Part shown: in pieces, positions 25,097 through 36,726 of the stretch
Numbering within the stretch: the first letter of the stretch is position 1
How the letters are laid out: every line of letters starts with the position of its first letter
NCBI GenBank assembly: GCA_034770075.1
Contig: CM068382.1
Span: 15,651,929 to 15,715,928, forward strand
Source: Aralia elata
Taxonomy: Eukaryota > Streptophyta > Magnoliopsida > Apiales > Araliaceae
Reading direction: 5' to 3'
DNA: 64,000 nucleotides
The notes under the pieces: generated by a model
Told to the model about the DNA's origin: nothing
Databases searched by the model: none
What the model saw: the letters and a program-made list of their open reading frames with translations, nothing else
Made by a program: the position numbers and the translations under genes

Positions 25097-25470
25097 CTCC
25101 TTCCGTCTCCAAAAAAATAATTGAAATCGTAAAAAATTTTGCCCTAAAAAATATGACACAAATATTAAATTAATTGATAAAAAATCTTGTTCTAAAAAAC
25201 ATGACAAAATTACTACATAAAATTTTTATTTAAACAAATTTACTCTTAACTTACTATCATATTTTACTTGTCTCAATAATCAATCATCATATCACTAATT
25301 ATCTATCTACTCAAAACTCAATTAAATATATTAATTCATACAAATATCAATTCATTACAATACTGAGGACAATGATACATTAAAAAAATATCTATACTCT
25401 CTCCTAATTTTATCATTGACTTAATTTATATAAAAATTATACTTTTATTATTTTTTTTGAGACGGAGAGT
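25097..25470. mobile_element. Stowaway-like MITE
   Basis: The left end CTCCTTCCGTCTCCAAAAAA and the reverse complement of the right end (CACTCTCCGTCTCAAAAAAA) form an inverted repeat of about 24 bp. TA dinucleotides flank both ends, as expected for Tc1/mariner-related Stowaway elements. The 374-bp interior is A+T-rich and non-coding. Confidence 0.65.
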
Positions 25471-26500
25471 GTATATATATATAATAAATTTCGTTCTTTC
25501 TTTGTAGTTCTAGTAGTACACAACTTATTTTAGATAATTAAATTACATAATTTATGTGCATGTGAACCATGGAAGGTACTCTACTGTTGATATTTTATGT
25601 ACAAATAATATGTGTATTATCTGTTGTACTTTGAACAACAAAAATAACATATAATACACAAATTACTTTATAATTATGATAAAATAAATAATAAAAATAG
25701 AGCAACAAACAATCAATAGCGTATATGCTTTTTTTCACATAGATTATGGCTTGTTTATGTTTGATTAACAGGGTATTATTTATATAAAAATAAAAGTTAC
25801 AAAAAATATTAATATAAAACAAATGGTCCCTCATCGTTCCAAATACTGCTTTTTCCACATTTATTTGTTGTATAGTGAGATTGTCAATATTCAATTATTG
25901 ATAATTAGTTTAAAATACTGCATAGAACAATGTGGTTTATTTTTCACATTTGTTTGTGCACATTATACATTTATTTCTTTTTTTGCTTACATATCAATTG
26001 CAATGAGATAATTACTTTAGTATCAACACCAACTAGTAAATTTTACTTATTTTGAAAGTAAATAATATTGATAAAGTACAATAGAATTATAAAATATGAA
26101 GAGCAAATGTGATAGACTAGTAGTAATTTTTTTACTGTGCAAGGTTATAAATCAAAATTCAGCAAAAAATAATTTATAGATCAACAAATATGTGACAAAG
26201 TCGAATTGTAATTAACGTGAAACTCTAATAAAAGAATAAATCAGAGTGAAATAATTCCTAATTTTTATTTATCTCATGTATGCACGTACTCGAACTTTAT
26301 GATGGATTGAAACTATGTTTTTCCTAAATTTTTCCGATTTTATTTATAGCTCATTTCTAAGAGCGGTTGAATGAAATATTTCTTTAAAATTAAATTATAA
26401 TAATATAAAGTTATCAGAAAAGAATTACAAAATATTATTAGAAATAAACCCCAACGAATAATTAAATTGAAGAAATTAAAAGTGTCATTATCTGATTCCT
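25471..26500. other. Intergenic stretch left of the kinase gene
   Basis: A+T-rich; no gene was recognised. Open frames on both strands around 25,600-26,010 are low-complexity and mutually overlapping, so they are not called. Confidence 0.5.
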
Positions 26501-26510
26501 CCACGTGGCG
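26501..26510 (+). promoter_or_regulatory. G-box / ABRE-like element upstream of the kinase gene
   Basis: CCACGTGGCG contains a perfect G-box (CACGTG) and the ABRE-type word ACGTGGC, about 330 bp upstream of the DYRK start codon. bZIP and bHLH factors bind such sites. A C/T-rich leader (about 26,640-26,720) follows, which fits a plant promoter and 5' UTR. Function is inferred from motif and position only. Confidence 0.45.
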
Positions 26511-26839
26511 ATTCTTTTTCGTGTTGTATGGTCCCACCAAAGCGAAAACCATCTAAAACCAACTCCTACTTTACTTTTCCAAAGTTGGTGAGTGATATAA
26601 TCTTGCCCGTTGGCTTGGCTTGGCTTCAGTTTTACAGTAGTCTCTCTCTCTCTCTCTCCTCTTTTCTCTGTATCTTCTCTGTATTTTCTCTCTCCTCTTT
26701 CTTTCTGTATCTATACAAAGCATGCAAGCTCCAAGTCTTCAATTAGTTTCCACTTTTGACCATCTCACCCATGAATTCAACTCACCACCTCTTTCTTATT
26801 CTTCTTCTTCTTCTTTGAGAATTCACTTAAAGAAGAACC

Positions 26840-29800
26840 ATGGCTGTCTCCGATATAGAAGCTGTGTTAGAATTTCTGAGAAAAAATGGTCTATCTGACT
26901 CTGAATCCGCTCTAATGGAGGATATTCTTGAGAAACCCGAACTGGGTACTGCTGATATTCAGAAATTTCTCTTCCCAATGGTCCCGCCGCCCCCTCCCCT
27001 CAAGATTCCTGCCACCCGGAGGAAACCGCCGGCGCCGGAGGAAAGGGGTTTGCCTGAAATTGGTTCGAGCTCAGATTCTGCTGATGAGTTTGTGAGCTTG
27101 GCTTCTTCTACTACTGATTTGTATTCCTCAGGTATGTAATTTGGTACTGATATTAGGCACTTACATTATTAGTGTTATATTATGATTCAAATGATTGTAT
27201 GTATATATGATGAATCTATCTATAATTTTTCTATTTCTGAAGATGGAAATTTTTTTGGGTGTGTTTTGTCATTTTGTTCAATTTAAAGTGGCATACCCAA
27301 TTCAGTGATGCTTATTTCCTTTACAACTCTCAGCATTTTGTTTGTTCCCTATAAATAGAATTATCTGTTAAGCCTTATCTATGCCTTTGTTATGGTTCTT
27401 CACCACCCTTCCTCTTTTAAATTTACTCCCTAGAAGAATTACTCTGTTTGTCTTTTATTGATTCCTTACCATCAATTTATAGTTACAAGTTAAATTTCCT
27501 TAAGAAATGTAGGAGTATTTCTCATTGAATACAATTGCAATATAATTAATTTTCTTGGCAAGTATGTCATGATGTAGCGAAAAACTTATGAGGCTACTTT
27601 TTCCATCTGGATCACGTGATAATTATGAAAACAATAATGGGTAGTAAGTGGTTACTAAATTTAATGAGTACATGTGCAGATTTCACAAATCCATATGGAA
27701 TTCACACTGCGGCGGGGGCGAGTTCTCAAGCTTCATCAGATAGGATGTCACAATTTGGCACAGCGCGCGATTACCATGAATTTGATATGCAAAATGACCT
27801 GTACTGGTATAAGGAGAAAGAGGAAGACTATGTTATGCCCCCTTCTTTGGGCAACTCAGATTCTTATGCTGGTCCAAGTGAGGACAAGTTTGTCATGACT
27901 TTCCAAATGCAGAATGAATCTGATTTAAAACACGAGTCAGAAATATTTCAATCAATTGGGAAAATTAATCATTCGGACAACTTGTGGCCTTTTGACTCCA
28001 TGGACAATGTAAAAGATGGGGTTCAAGATAAAGATTACTATAACTTGGATGAAAGCGTCCATCTTGAAGGTGGTGTCAAGAATGATAAAAACAGCTTCTT
28101 TGATCATAACTTTTATGGCGGGGATCCTGCAGTTCACAGTCTCTTGAATGGGAAAGAAAACAACATGGACTTTTTTCACTTTGAGGTAACAGGGGATAGA
28201 CCCAATGAATGTACTCTGGCCCAGGAGAATGAAACTGATAAGAGTGATGTTTATGAGGATTTCAAAAGCACCTCTATCTTGCATAATCCGGTTTACGAGA
28301 AAGGCTCCTATGCAGATACAAATGGTAATTATGAAGCTAACGATGACAAAGAAGTAAGTAGGGGATCTTATGAGCATGATCCTGCTGGAGATGAGGGAGG
28401 CAGCGGTGCTGGTGATGAGCTTATTTATAGCACCAATGAAGAGGATTATGAAGTATTCAATCTAAGGATTATACACAGGAAAAATAGGTTTGTTTGTCTT
28501 ACCTGTTAATTCTTTTTTTTTATTAATAGTGTTGGATGTCAAGTTCAAACTCTGTGGGAACAGCTATATCTTAAGTAAGTCACAATTGTTTTATATCGCA
28601 ATATCTACACGGTTAATGATGTTTCAGCTAGGAACTAATTTATTATGTATTTTTTGTTTTATTTTTGTGGGAATTCTAAGTTTGTCTGTTGCAGGTTGGT
28701 TTTAGCAATCAATTGTGCTAATTTGTTATGCCATCCGCAGGACTGGATTTGAAGAGAACAAGGATCTGCCCATTGTTATAAATAGTATAATTGCAGGCAG
28801 ATATTATGTTACGGAATACTTAGGTTCAGCCGCTTTCAGCAAAGTTGTTCAGGCTCATGATCTTCTAATGGGAGTGGATGTTTGCTTGAAGATTATAAAG
28901 AACGATAAGGATTTCTTTGATCAGAGTTTAGATGAAATCAAACTTTTGAAGTTTGTAAACAAGCATGATCCTGGTGATGAACACCACATTCTACGGCTTT
29001 ATGATTACTTCTATCATCAGGTATGTATAAACAACTTATGCTGCATTAATAAGTACATTTACATTCGCGTGTTATTTTTATATCTTATCTATTATGACTT
29101 TTTTTCTTTTAAATATAACTCTTTGTGTTGTCTAGAAAAGCTGTTCCATTTTCTCTATATATTCAGTTATTCACCATCTTTCTGTAATCATGATTGCTAT
29201 TTTACCTGTTGTTTACCATATATGATATTATAATCCATTGCCTTTTGATCTTGAATCATTTAAGATGATCATTCCTTTCTGATAGATTTTATGCTTGAAA
29301 TTTGCAGTATGCAGTCCGCACTGAATTGAGTCCTGTATATTCCCTCTATTCCATAATAATAATGGTTTTAGCTTCATGCACATAGATTAAGACAGTCATT
29401 TAATACTATCATTGAATAATTAAAATTTGTGTAAAATTTCATTACTACCATTTTATGGGAAGTTAAAAACTACTAATACAAGAGAGAGAATTTCTTGGGA
29501 CAATAAGAGAGGTTAAGGGTGATATAGGAAAGTAAATAATTTATTCTCCTAGAAAGTTATAAACGACAAATAAATTGGAACAATTTTTTTCCTCTAAAAA
29601 GTCTATAATAATGGAATGGAGGGAGTATCATTTTATTGTCTTAATATGTACTTATTACCCATATGTGTCTTAAAAACTTTGCAGGAGCATCTCTTCATTG
29701 TTTGTGAACTTCTGCGAGCAAACTTATACGAATTTCAGAAATATAATAGGGAATCTGGTGGAGAGCCTTATTTCACAATGAACAGGTTGCAGGTTTGTTC

Positions 29801-31277
29801 AATTAGGCTAATCTTAGTTATATATCTGAATATTTTAGGCAATTCTATGTAAAATAAATTAAAATAAAATTTCATTGCAAGAAAAGGTGATTATGGAAGT
29901 ATAAACGGCAGCATGAAACCTTGATGTGGTGTTTTTTGTGTACACAGGCTATAACCCGGCAATGTTTGGAGGCATTGGATTACTTGCATAACTTGGGAAT
30001 CATCCATTGTGATCTAAAGCCTGAGAATATACTCATCAAGAGTTACCGGAAATGTGAGATAAAAGTTATTGATCTTGGCAGTAGTTGCTTTCAGACTGAC
30101 AACTTGTCCCTATATGTGCAATCTCGGTCCTATAGGGCTCCTGAAGTCATCCTTGGTCACTCATATGACCAGAAGATCGACCTCTGGTCTCTTGGCTGTA
30201 TCTTGGCGGAGCTTTATTCTGGGGAAGTATGTGCCAGTTTAGTTCTGTTTATCTATTACAGTGAATTTAGTCATATTAATTGAGAGTGCCTTTTCTTCAG
30301 ATGTCTTACAATTTTTCATCAATGATTTTTCCCCTTCATTTGTTTCCCTATTTATTAGTATCCTAGTGGGGACAGGAGAAGTAGAACCTAAGATCAAAAG
30401 TACATGAAAAGAAGGTCATAACGGCTATAGGATAGTGCTTCGACTGAGACTATAAATAAGGTCATAACGGCTACAGGATAGTGCCTCGACTGAGACTATA
30501 AATAAGGCCATATCTGGTACAGGGTAGTACCTCGACTAAGACTATAAATAAGGCCATAATGGGTACAGGATAGTGCCTCAACTGAGACTATAAATAAGGC
30601 CATAATGCCTATAGATACTTCCTCTACTAGAGGCTTGGACCATGACCAATTCCATATAAGAGATGGTATGATAGCATTTGACCTGTAGCTTATTGGTACA
30701 ACTTGTATTCCATATGAACATAGCTCAAGAAACAGTTTTATTTGTTATCTTCTCATCGTCTGTGATTCTACCAGGTTCTGTTTCCAAATGATGCAATCGC
30801 GATGTTGCTTGCGCGCGTCATTGGGATACTTGGGCCTATTGATATGGAGATGTTGGCGATGGGGCAGGAGACAGACAAGTATTTCACAAAAGAATATGAT
30901 CTTTATCATATAAATGAGGTTTGTACCGTTTATGAGACTCTAAATTCGAGCACAAGAAAATTGCAAATGAAGTAATATAGCTGATAGAATTAATAATCGC
31001 TGACAATCATACTTTGTGTAAACCTATACAGACAAGCTTTGATACTACATAGCTAATTTAGAATTCATATTTGGTATTCTATATATAGGAGACAAATCAA
31101 CTGGAATACATAATCCCAGAGGAGTCATCCCTCGAGCATCACCTGCAGGTTTCTGATGTTCGTTTTACAGATTTCTTACGGGACTTGCTTGAGATAAACC
31201 CCCTGAGGCGCCCCACGGCAAGGGAGGCACTAGAGCATCCCTGGCTTTCCTATTCTTATGATTTTAATTCTTGCTGA
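26840..31277 (+). CDS. Plant DYRK-type dual-specificity protein kinase (DYRKP class)
   Basis: Seven exons, 26840-27131, 27680-28487, 28741-29020, 29685-29792, 29948-30226, 30775-30918 and 31089-31277, with GT..AG borders and consistent phase, encode 699 residues. The N-terminus (MAVSDIEAVLEFLRKNGL) looks like a LisH-type helix. A long acidic, low-complexity region follows to about residue 365. The kinase domain spans about 388-690: G-loop YLGSAAFSKVV, VAIK-type K417, helix-C E432, catalytic HCDLKPEN (D518), and metal site DLG (D538) instead of DFG. The activation segment YVQSRSYRAPEV holds Y552, which aligns with the second, autophosphorylated Tyr of DYRK YxY motifs; the first is Ser here. 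Architecture and text match the Arabidopsis At3g17750/At1g73460 group, a CMGC kinase family of largely unknown plant role. Intron 3 contains a Stowaway MITE and intron 5 a minisatellite. A corrupted second copy of the locus lies at 57,188-64,000. Confidence 0.93.
29341..29626. mobile_element. Stowaway-like MITE in kinase intron 3
   Basis: The left end TCCCTCTATTCCATAATAAT and the reverse complement of the right end (CTCCCTCCATTCCATTATTA) form a clear inverted repeat with TA at each border. The element is about 286 bp and non-coding. It lies wholly inside the intron between exons 29020 and 29685. The corresponding element is present in the second locus copy (about 59,697-60,003), so insertion preceded the duplication or both are the same DNA. 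Confidence 0.75.
30415..30620. repeat. 46-bp minisatellite in kinase intron 5
   Basis: Four full copies start at 30415, 30461, 30507 and 30553, with a partial fifth from 30599, all at exactly 46-bp spacing. Each contains a G[TC]CATA start, a TACAGGATAGTGCCTC-like core and GAGACTATAAATAA. The corrupted second locus has the same array at about 60,910-61,125 with irregular spacing caused by added bases. Confidence 0.92.
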
Positions 31278-34200
31278 GTTTCTGAAGGTATGAACAGTTT
31301 TACGCTTCTACCAAATCAGTTTTGAAAGTAGCTCGTAAGCTTAGTTGCTTTCCGATTCCCACAAGCACATGTATGACCACACTGCCTTTGTTGTAAATTC
31401 TTTTATCTTTTATTTTTTTTAAGAAATGCTGTTTCTTGCTAAATGTCTAAGGCAATTTTTGTGTCTTCTGGGATAGGGCATACAAAAGAGAATTGTTATC
31501 TTTTTTTCTTCCCCTTCTGTTCCTCACTCTCTTTTTACCTTATTTTTTTTGTTTGATTTGAGTGGAATGGGGTTTATATGTGGCACAATAAGAGGCTCGT
31601 CTATTTAATAATAGTGAAATGTATAAAATTTCAAAGCAGCTTTTTGATTTCAACTCTTTTAATAGATAAATTCTGTTTGTAGTATTTGTTGATTTTGATC
31701 AATAACAATCCTCCCTCCCTCCAAAGGCGAGTCACTTTTTCTTCGTAGGATGTCCTGAAATGAGAGTTCACTTTTAAAATTAATGTACTGAATTTCATTA
31801 TCAACGAAATTTGTTATTAAAAAGTGCGGTCTTATTTTGGAACTAATTAAAAAGTGTGCTCTCATTTTGGAATTAGAGAGTATAATTGATGTTCTGAGCT
31901 ATCATACTTGCCTCTTGTTGGTGACTAACTAACTATGTTTATGAAAAACTGTCATATTGCACAAGTTGAGTCATTTTTTTTAGGGTCCCTAGCAAATTGC
32001 TTCTATTGTTCAAACTATGTGAGAATGAGGCTGTAAAGTCATAAACAAGCTTTGCTTTTAAACATCTAAAAGCTTCAAAATGGAATCTTCTACTAGCTAG
32101 AAGGTTACAAGTCCAATCGCACGTCTTTATGAGGAAAAAAAAAGAGAAGAAAACCATAATGTGATTGAATTCAAAATTCAGTATTTTGGGGACACCAGCT
32201 GTGAAATAGGTCCATCTATTAGGTACCATATTCCAATTACTCAACCTACCTTCACCCACTCCATCTTTTTTTATTATAGAGTAAATGGGATTAAGATTAT
32301 TATTTGCTAAGATTGGCAAATGAAATAATGTTGTCAAATATTAAAAAATTAGTTTGACAAATATTAAAAAATTGTTTTTGTCGCATTTAGGTGTGTGTAA
32401 ATGAGTTTTGTTTTTATAATTTTTATCGATATTAAAAATAAAAAAAAAAACCTTGAGGTTGACTTGTTTATCTAAGTTGTGGTCTCAACTCTCAAGCTGA
32501 GGAATTAACCAATAATATCTTAAGTTGATCCCTATTCTGGTGATAAGCTCTGAGATTAAATCATTCCTATCTTCACAAAAATACGGAGTACCTCAACTTT
32601 CTACTTGGACTTGACCACAAAAATACACAAAGAAGAAACAACGAGGAAATAGAGATTTATTTATTACCCAAAGAACAAGTAACAAAGACGTCAGAGATGT
32701 GATTGATGCATGCATTGTTATTGATGAAGCTGATTTCTTGTCATTTAAAAAAAAAAAAAACCTTTTTGTTTTAAAATATAAAGATTTATTTTCAGAATTA
32801 AAATAAAAATAAATTTATTCAATTTTGATGGATCCATGAATATAAGGATGAATATTATTAATTATTTAAAAAGTATTTACAAAATTTGTTATTTAACAAT
32901 TTTAAAAGAATTTTATCAACTTTGAATTTAAATTTATTTTTAAATTTAAATTTTGAAAGTCAATATAATGTTATATTTAGAACCTAAAGGAATAATATAT
33001 AAAAATATAAAATGGAAAAAAAAAGGAAAAAAGAATGAGAGGTAAGTGGGGAAAGGATAAGTTTGAGTGGTGGTTACACCATTATTGACGTTAAGGCTGC
33101 TTAAACTGCGCGTGGGGTTAAACAATCTGCGTCCTGGGAAACAATGTACGGGGATCTAAAGCCTCCAAAAGAAGGAAATATTGTCTCTTCTCATTGGCAG
33201 ATTCCGTTGCCAACTTCTCCTTTACACCTTTTTTTTACTTTTGTCGGCTACAAACTCGTCCCTCACGCTATGAAGGGCGCGTGTATATCATACAATTTTC
33301 AAGGTCCTAAAATGAATCAAACGAGTACGATTAAAAGTTCGATTCGAACTCGACTCAAAATATAAATAATTTAAATATGAGTAAATTTTAAAATTCGATA
33401 AATTACTCAAACCTCATCAAATTGTAATTTTCTATTGATACTCGGATCATATTTATTCTAAAAATTCAACTGTTCGGCTCGATTCGAGATCATGCTCGAC
33501 TTAGTAGATAAACAAATCTCAATCAAATATTATTTTATACTTGATAAATTTTGTAAATCAAATCTGAGCAATTCAATACTCGGTTGACTCAGTTCATTTA
33601 CACATTTATATATTACTCCTATTTTATTTATCCTCTATTGTCAAATTTAATTTCTATTGGGAGAGAAAATTATCTTCATTCAAGTATATTATCAAATTCT
33701 ATATCAATGCATAGGGTAAAATTTATGATGGTGTAATTTCTTGTAATCTATTAATTATTATGGAGATCGATTGTATTTTATGTATTTTTGGTGTATACCA
33801 GGTGTTATTACCATTGATCATCGTCTTGATTTGATATGTGTTATTTGTTTGAAAGAATTTTTATTGTAATTTTATTATTATTGTAATCTTTTTATCATTA
33901 TAATAAATTATAGTTTCAATATATTTTAGTCATCCAAAATAATTTTAAAAAGAACTATTACGGAACATATACTCGTTTATAAACATCTTTACAATATATT
34001 TTATATTTTTGTAATACTTTGTTAAAATCAACTCTCACACAAGACATTTGTATTTTCTCCCACAACCTTATTTTCACAATCAAATAAAATTTATATATAA
34101 GTTTCATAACTCCGTTTTGTGTCCTTAATTTAGGTTATGCAGACTCAACAAATATAACATTCTTATTTTTCTTTCAATATATGGATTACTATACCAAATT

Positions 34201-35041
34201 ATCGTTGATATTGAAAGTGAACTTTACGAAATCATCGGGTGAAAAATAAATGTACCCAAAAAGTTTTTTTTTTTGATGTTATTATATGTACATTCTAAAT
34301 TACTAGTTGTACACCCTTATATAACAAAGTGACTATTTATTCTTAATAAATTAAAAATCATTTCACACTTAATCATGTGTTCAATTTACCTTTTAACCTA
34401 TTACACATATGGTAACACAAAACAAAACACAATTATAAAACATACGAAAGTAAAAGCCTTGTAATATATGGTTGAACACTACATATAATGTTTATTTCCC
34501 ACTTCAAATTTATTATATATACTAAATTGCAGTTGCCTGACACCGTTTTTTGACAAGTGACATTCTCAACATTTGACACATACTATACAACATTAATTAC
34601 CATTCACATTTTGCTGAACCATAATATCTCCGGTTTTTGTGTTTTTCTAATATTTTAATAATATTATACACACACTATATCTCCGGTTTTTTAGTTTTTC
34701 TAATATTTTAATAATATTATACCTATAACTACGTTTATCTAATAATTATCAAATCACTACATATCTAATAATTCTAATATTATCAAATCACTATAACAAC
34801 TTAATATTTTTAAATAAAACATATACTAATCCAAACACATTAATATGTTGATTTTATAATTTCCAAATACACTATACCTATATCTTTAACCCAATTACTA
34901 TCAAATACACATCCCACTAACATATTTCTTTAACCTCATAATTAAACTAATTTACATATTTAAAAATTATTTTTAATTACTTTAATCTTGCACAATAAAT
35001 TAAACAATTTATACTAAAAAAAATATTAGGGTAATATAATT
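31278..35041. other. Intergenic region 3' of the kinase gene
   Basis: The first several hundred bases after the stop are mixed-composition and probably contain the kinase 3' UTR. A MITE-like segment with CTCCCTCC near its start lies at about 31,711-31,890. From about 33,305 to 33,608 there is a degenerate hAT-like segment of GCTCGA-type words with inverted AATGAA..CGAG ends. A 53-bp unit starting TATCTCCGG is tandemly repeated at 34,625 and 34,678. No gene was recognised. The part up to about 33,297 is duplicated at the right end of the window. Confidence 0.5.
34624..34730. repeat. Two-copy 53-bp tandem repeat
   Basis: A unit starting TATCTCCGGTTTTT at 34,625 repeats at 34,678. Both units include TTTTTCTAATATTTTAATAA. 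It lies in A+T-rich intergenic DNA just left of a Helitron-like element. Confidence 0.8.
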
Positions 35042-35390
35042 TCTATACTATTTAAATTCCATAATATTCTTAATTTTTTTCAATATCCTAAAATTACTAC
35101 AAATCTAAACTAATTTTATAGATATTTATTACATTTTGCTTTCTTTAACCTAATATTTTTAAAATAATATTCGTTTAATTTTCCCTAAAAGTGCATAAAC
35201 TGATGCATTGGGGGTTGATTTGAGCCAGAACCAAATAATATATATATATTATCTTTAACTGCATTTTAAAATTTTAATAATTTAAAACTTTTAAAATAAA
35301 CACAGATATATATCATTGGTTGCACTTCAAGTACCAAACAATATATATTTTTTATCTGTAACTGCATTTTAAAATTTTATCTAGAAATAA

Positions 35391-35430
35391 TTGGGGTGGA
35401 TATACACTAATTGGGGTGGATATACACTAA
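35391..35430. repeat. Two-copy 20-bp tandem repeat
   Basis: TTGGGGTGGATATACACTAA occurs twice head to tail. Nearby (to about 35,600) the words ACAGATATACACTAATTT and ACTGCATTTTAAAATTTT recur several times, so this is part of a broader repetitive patch inside the candidate Helitron. Confidence 0.85.
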
Positions 35431-35744
35431 TTTAAATATTTTAATAATTTAAGATATACACAGATATACACTAATTTTAAATTTTAAAATTTAAAACTTT
35501 TCACTGTATTTTAATATTTTAATAATTTAAAATATACACAGATATACACTAATTTATATAACTGTATTTTAAAATTTTAGTAATTTAAATCTTATTAAAA
35601 TTTGGAGATTTAAATCCTGTTAAAATTAGGAGAACTAATAAATAAAACATAATTTAATCCGTTATTATCACAATTTGTTTTCTTCATCCTACTACTGTTG
35701 TATATCAAAAAGTTATAACTTCCACCTATAAAAGTTTACATAAT

Positions 35745-36115
35745 CTTTTATCCGTCATTATCACAACACAAGTATTCTTTTATCACAACACAAGAATTCT
35801 TTTAGCCTACTACTGCTATATTTCTTTTCTGTAACCTACTATTGTTATTTATCCGTGATTAGCACAACACATGTATTTTTTTAGCCTACTACTGTTATAT
35901 TTCTTTTCTTTAGCCTACTATTACTATTTATCCGTGATTAGCACAACACGGGTATTCTTTTAGCCTACTACTATATTTTTTTTTTTAGCCTACTATTGTT
36001 ATTTATCCGTGATTACCACAACACATGTATTCTTTTAGTCTACTACTGCTATATTTCTTTTCTTTAGTCTACTACTGCTATTTATCTGTGATTAGCACAA
36101 CACAAGTATTCTTTT
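35745..36115. repeat. 79-bp minisatellite inside the candidate Helitron
   Basis: The word AGCACAACAC (ACCACAACAC in one copy) begins at 35,861, 35,940, 36,015 and 36,094, spaced 79, 75 and 79 bp. Each unit also has TTAGCCTACTACTG, ATATTTCTTTTCTTTAG and TTTATCCGTGATT. A truncated leading unit starts near 35,745. Confidence 0.88.
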
Positions 36116-36726
36116 ATTCAAATTAAAAAATAATATTATACTTTTCTACTATACAATAATATTATTTTGCTTCTTTTATTCTTCTTTTTTGTACTACTAA
36201 CAAATTTTATTACTTTTTTGCCAACACAATAATCTTTTACTTGGAGGACCCCCATTCTAATACACTCACTCCTCCCAAAGATCGAATTTCAAATAGTGAA
36301 AGTGGATAGATTTTTGTGTACTCGAAGAACTCCATAACCCGCTCAGAAGATTAATTTTGCACACATTTAGGTATTTTTACATCTTTCATTTTATCTCTCA
36401 AACCTTAACATTAACAAGAACCTTAGTTTTTTAATTTCGATTTTACCATGATATATGTAATTATGTCAACATGAGATATAATATGTAGTGCACCTTGCAA
36501 AATTGTCTGATTCATGTTTGTCTATATGCAAGGATCGTGTTTCTAAAAATTGGGGAAATCAACCATAAGCCATACATGTCAGAAAATAATAAAAAACATG
36601 AATTTACTGTCAACCCGTGGGACAAAACTACCATCTTCTTATTATAATTTAATTTATTAATTGCACATACACATTTATTATTAACAAAATGAATAATCCC
36701 GCCGCAACGCGCGTGTTTGTATCTAG

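Larger units (their letters stand above)
35042..36726 (+). mobile_element. Candidate non-autonomous Helitron
   Basis: The 3' end has CCCGCCGCAACGCGCGTG (a degenerate version of the C/G-rich hairpin seen in plant Helitrons) followed after a short spacer by CTAG and a flanking T (36,723-36,727). The proposed 5' end TCTATACTATT at 35,042 fits the plant Helitron consensus TCTMTAYTAWT, but the flanking base is T instead of the expected A. The interior is A+T-rich with several minisatellites, common in non-autonomous Helitrons. No Rep/helicase coding is present. The 3' end is more secure than the 5' end. Confidence 0.5.

Noticed and set aside
35745..36115. Regularly spaced repeats considered as a CRISPR array
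   Set aside because: Units are contiguous 75-79 bp tandem copies without unique spacers, and the genome is a plant nuclear one; it is a minisatellite.
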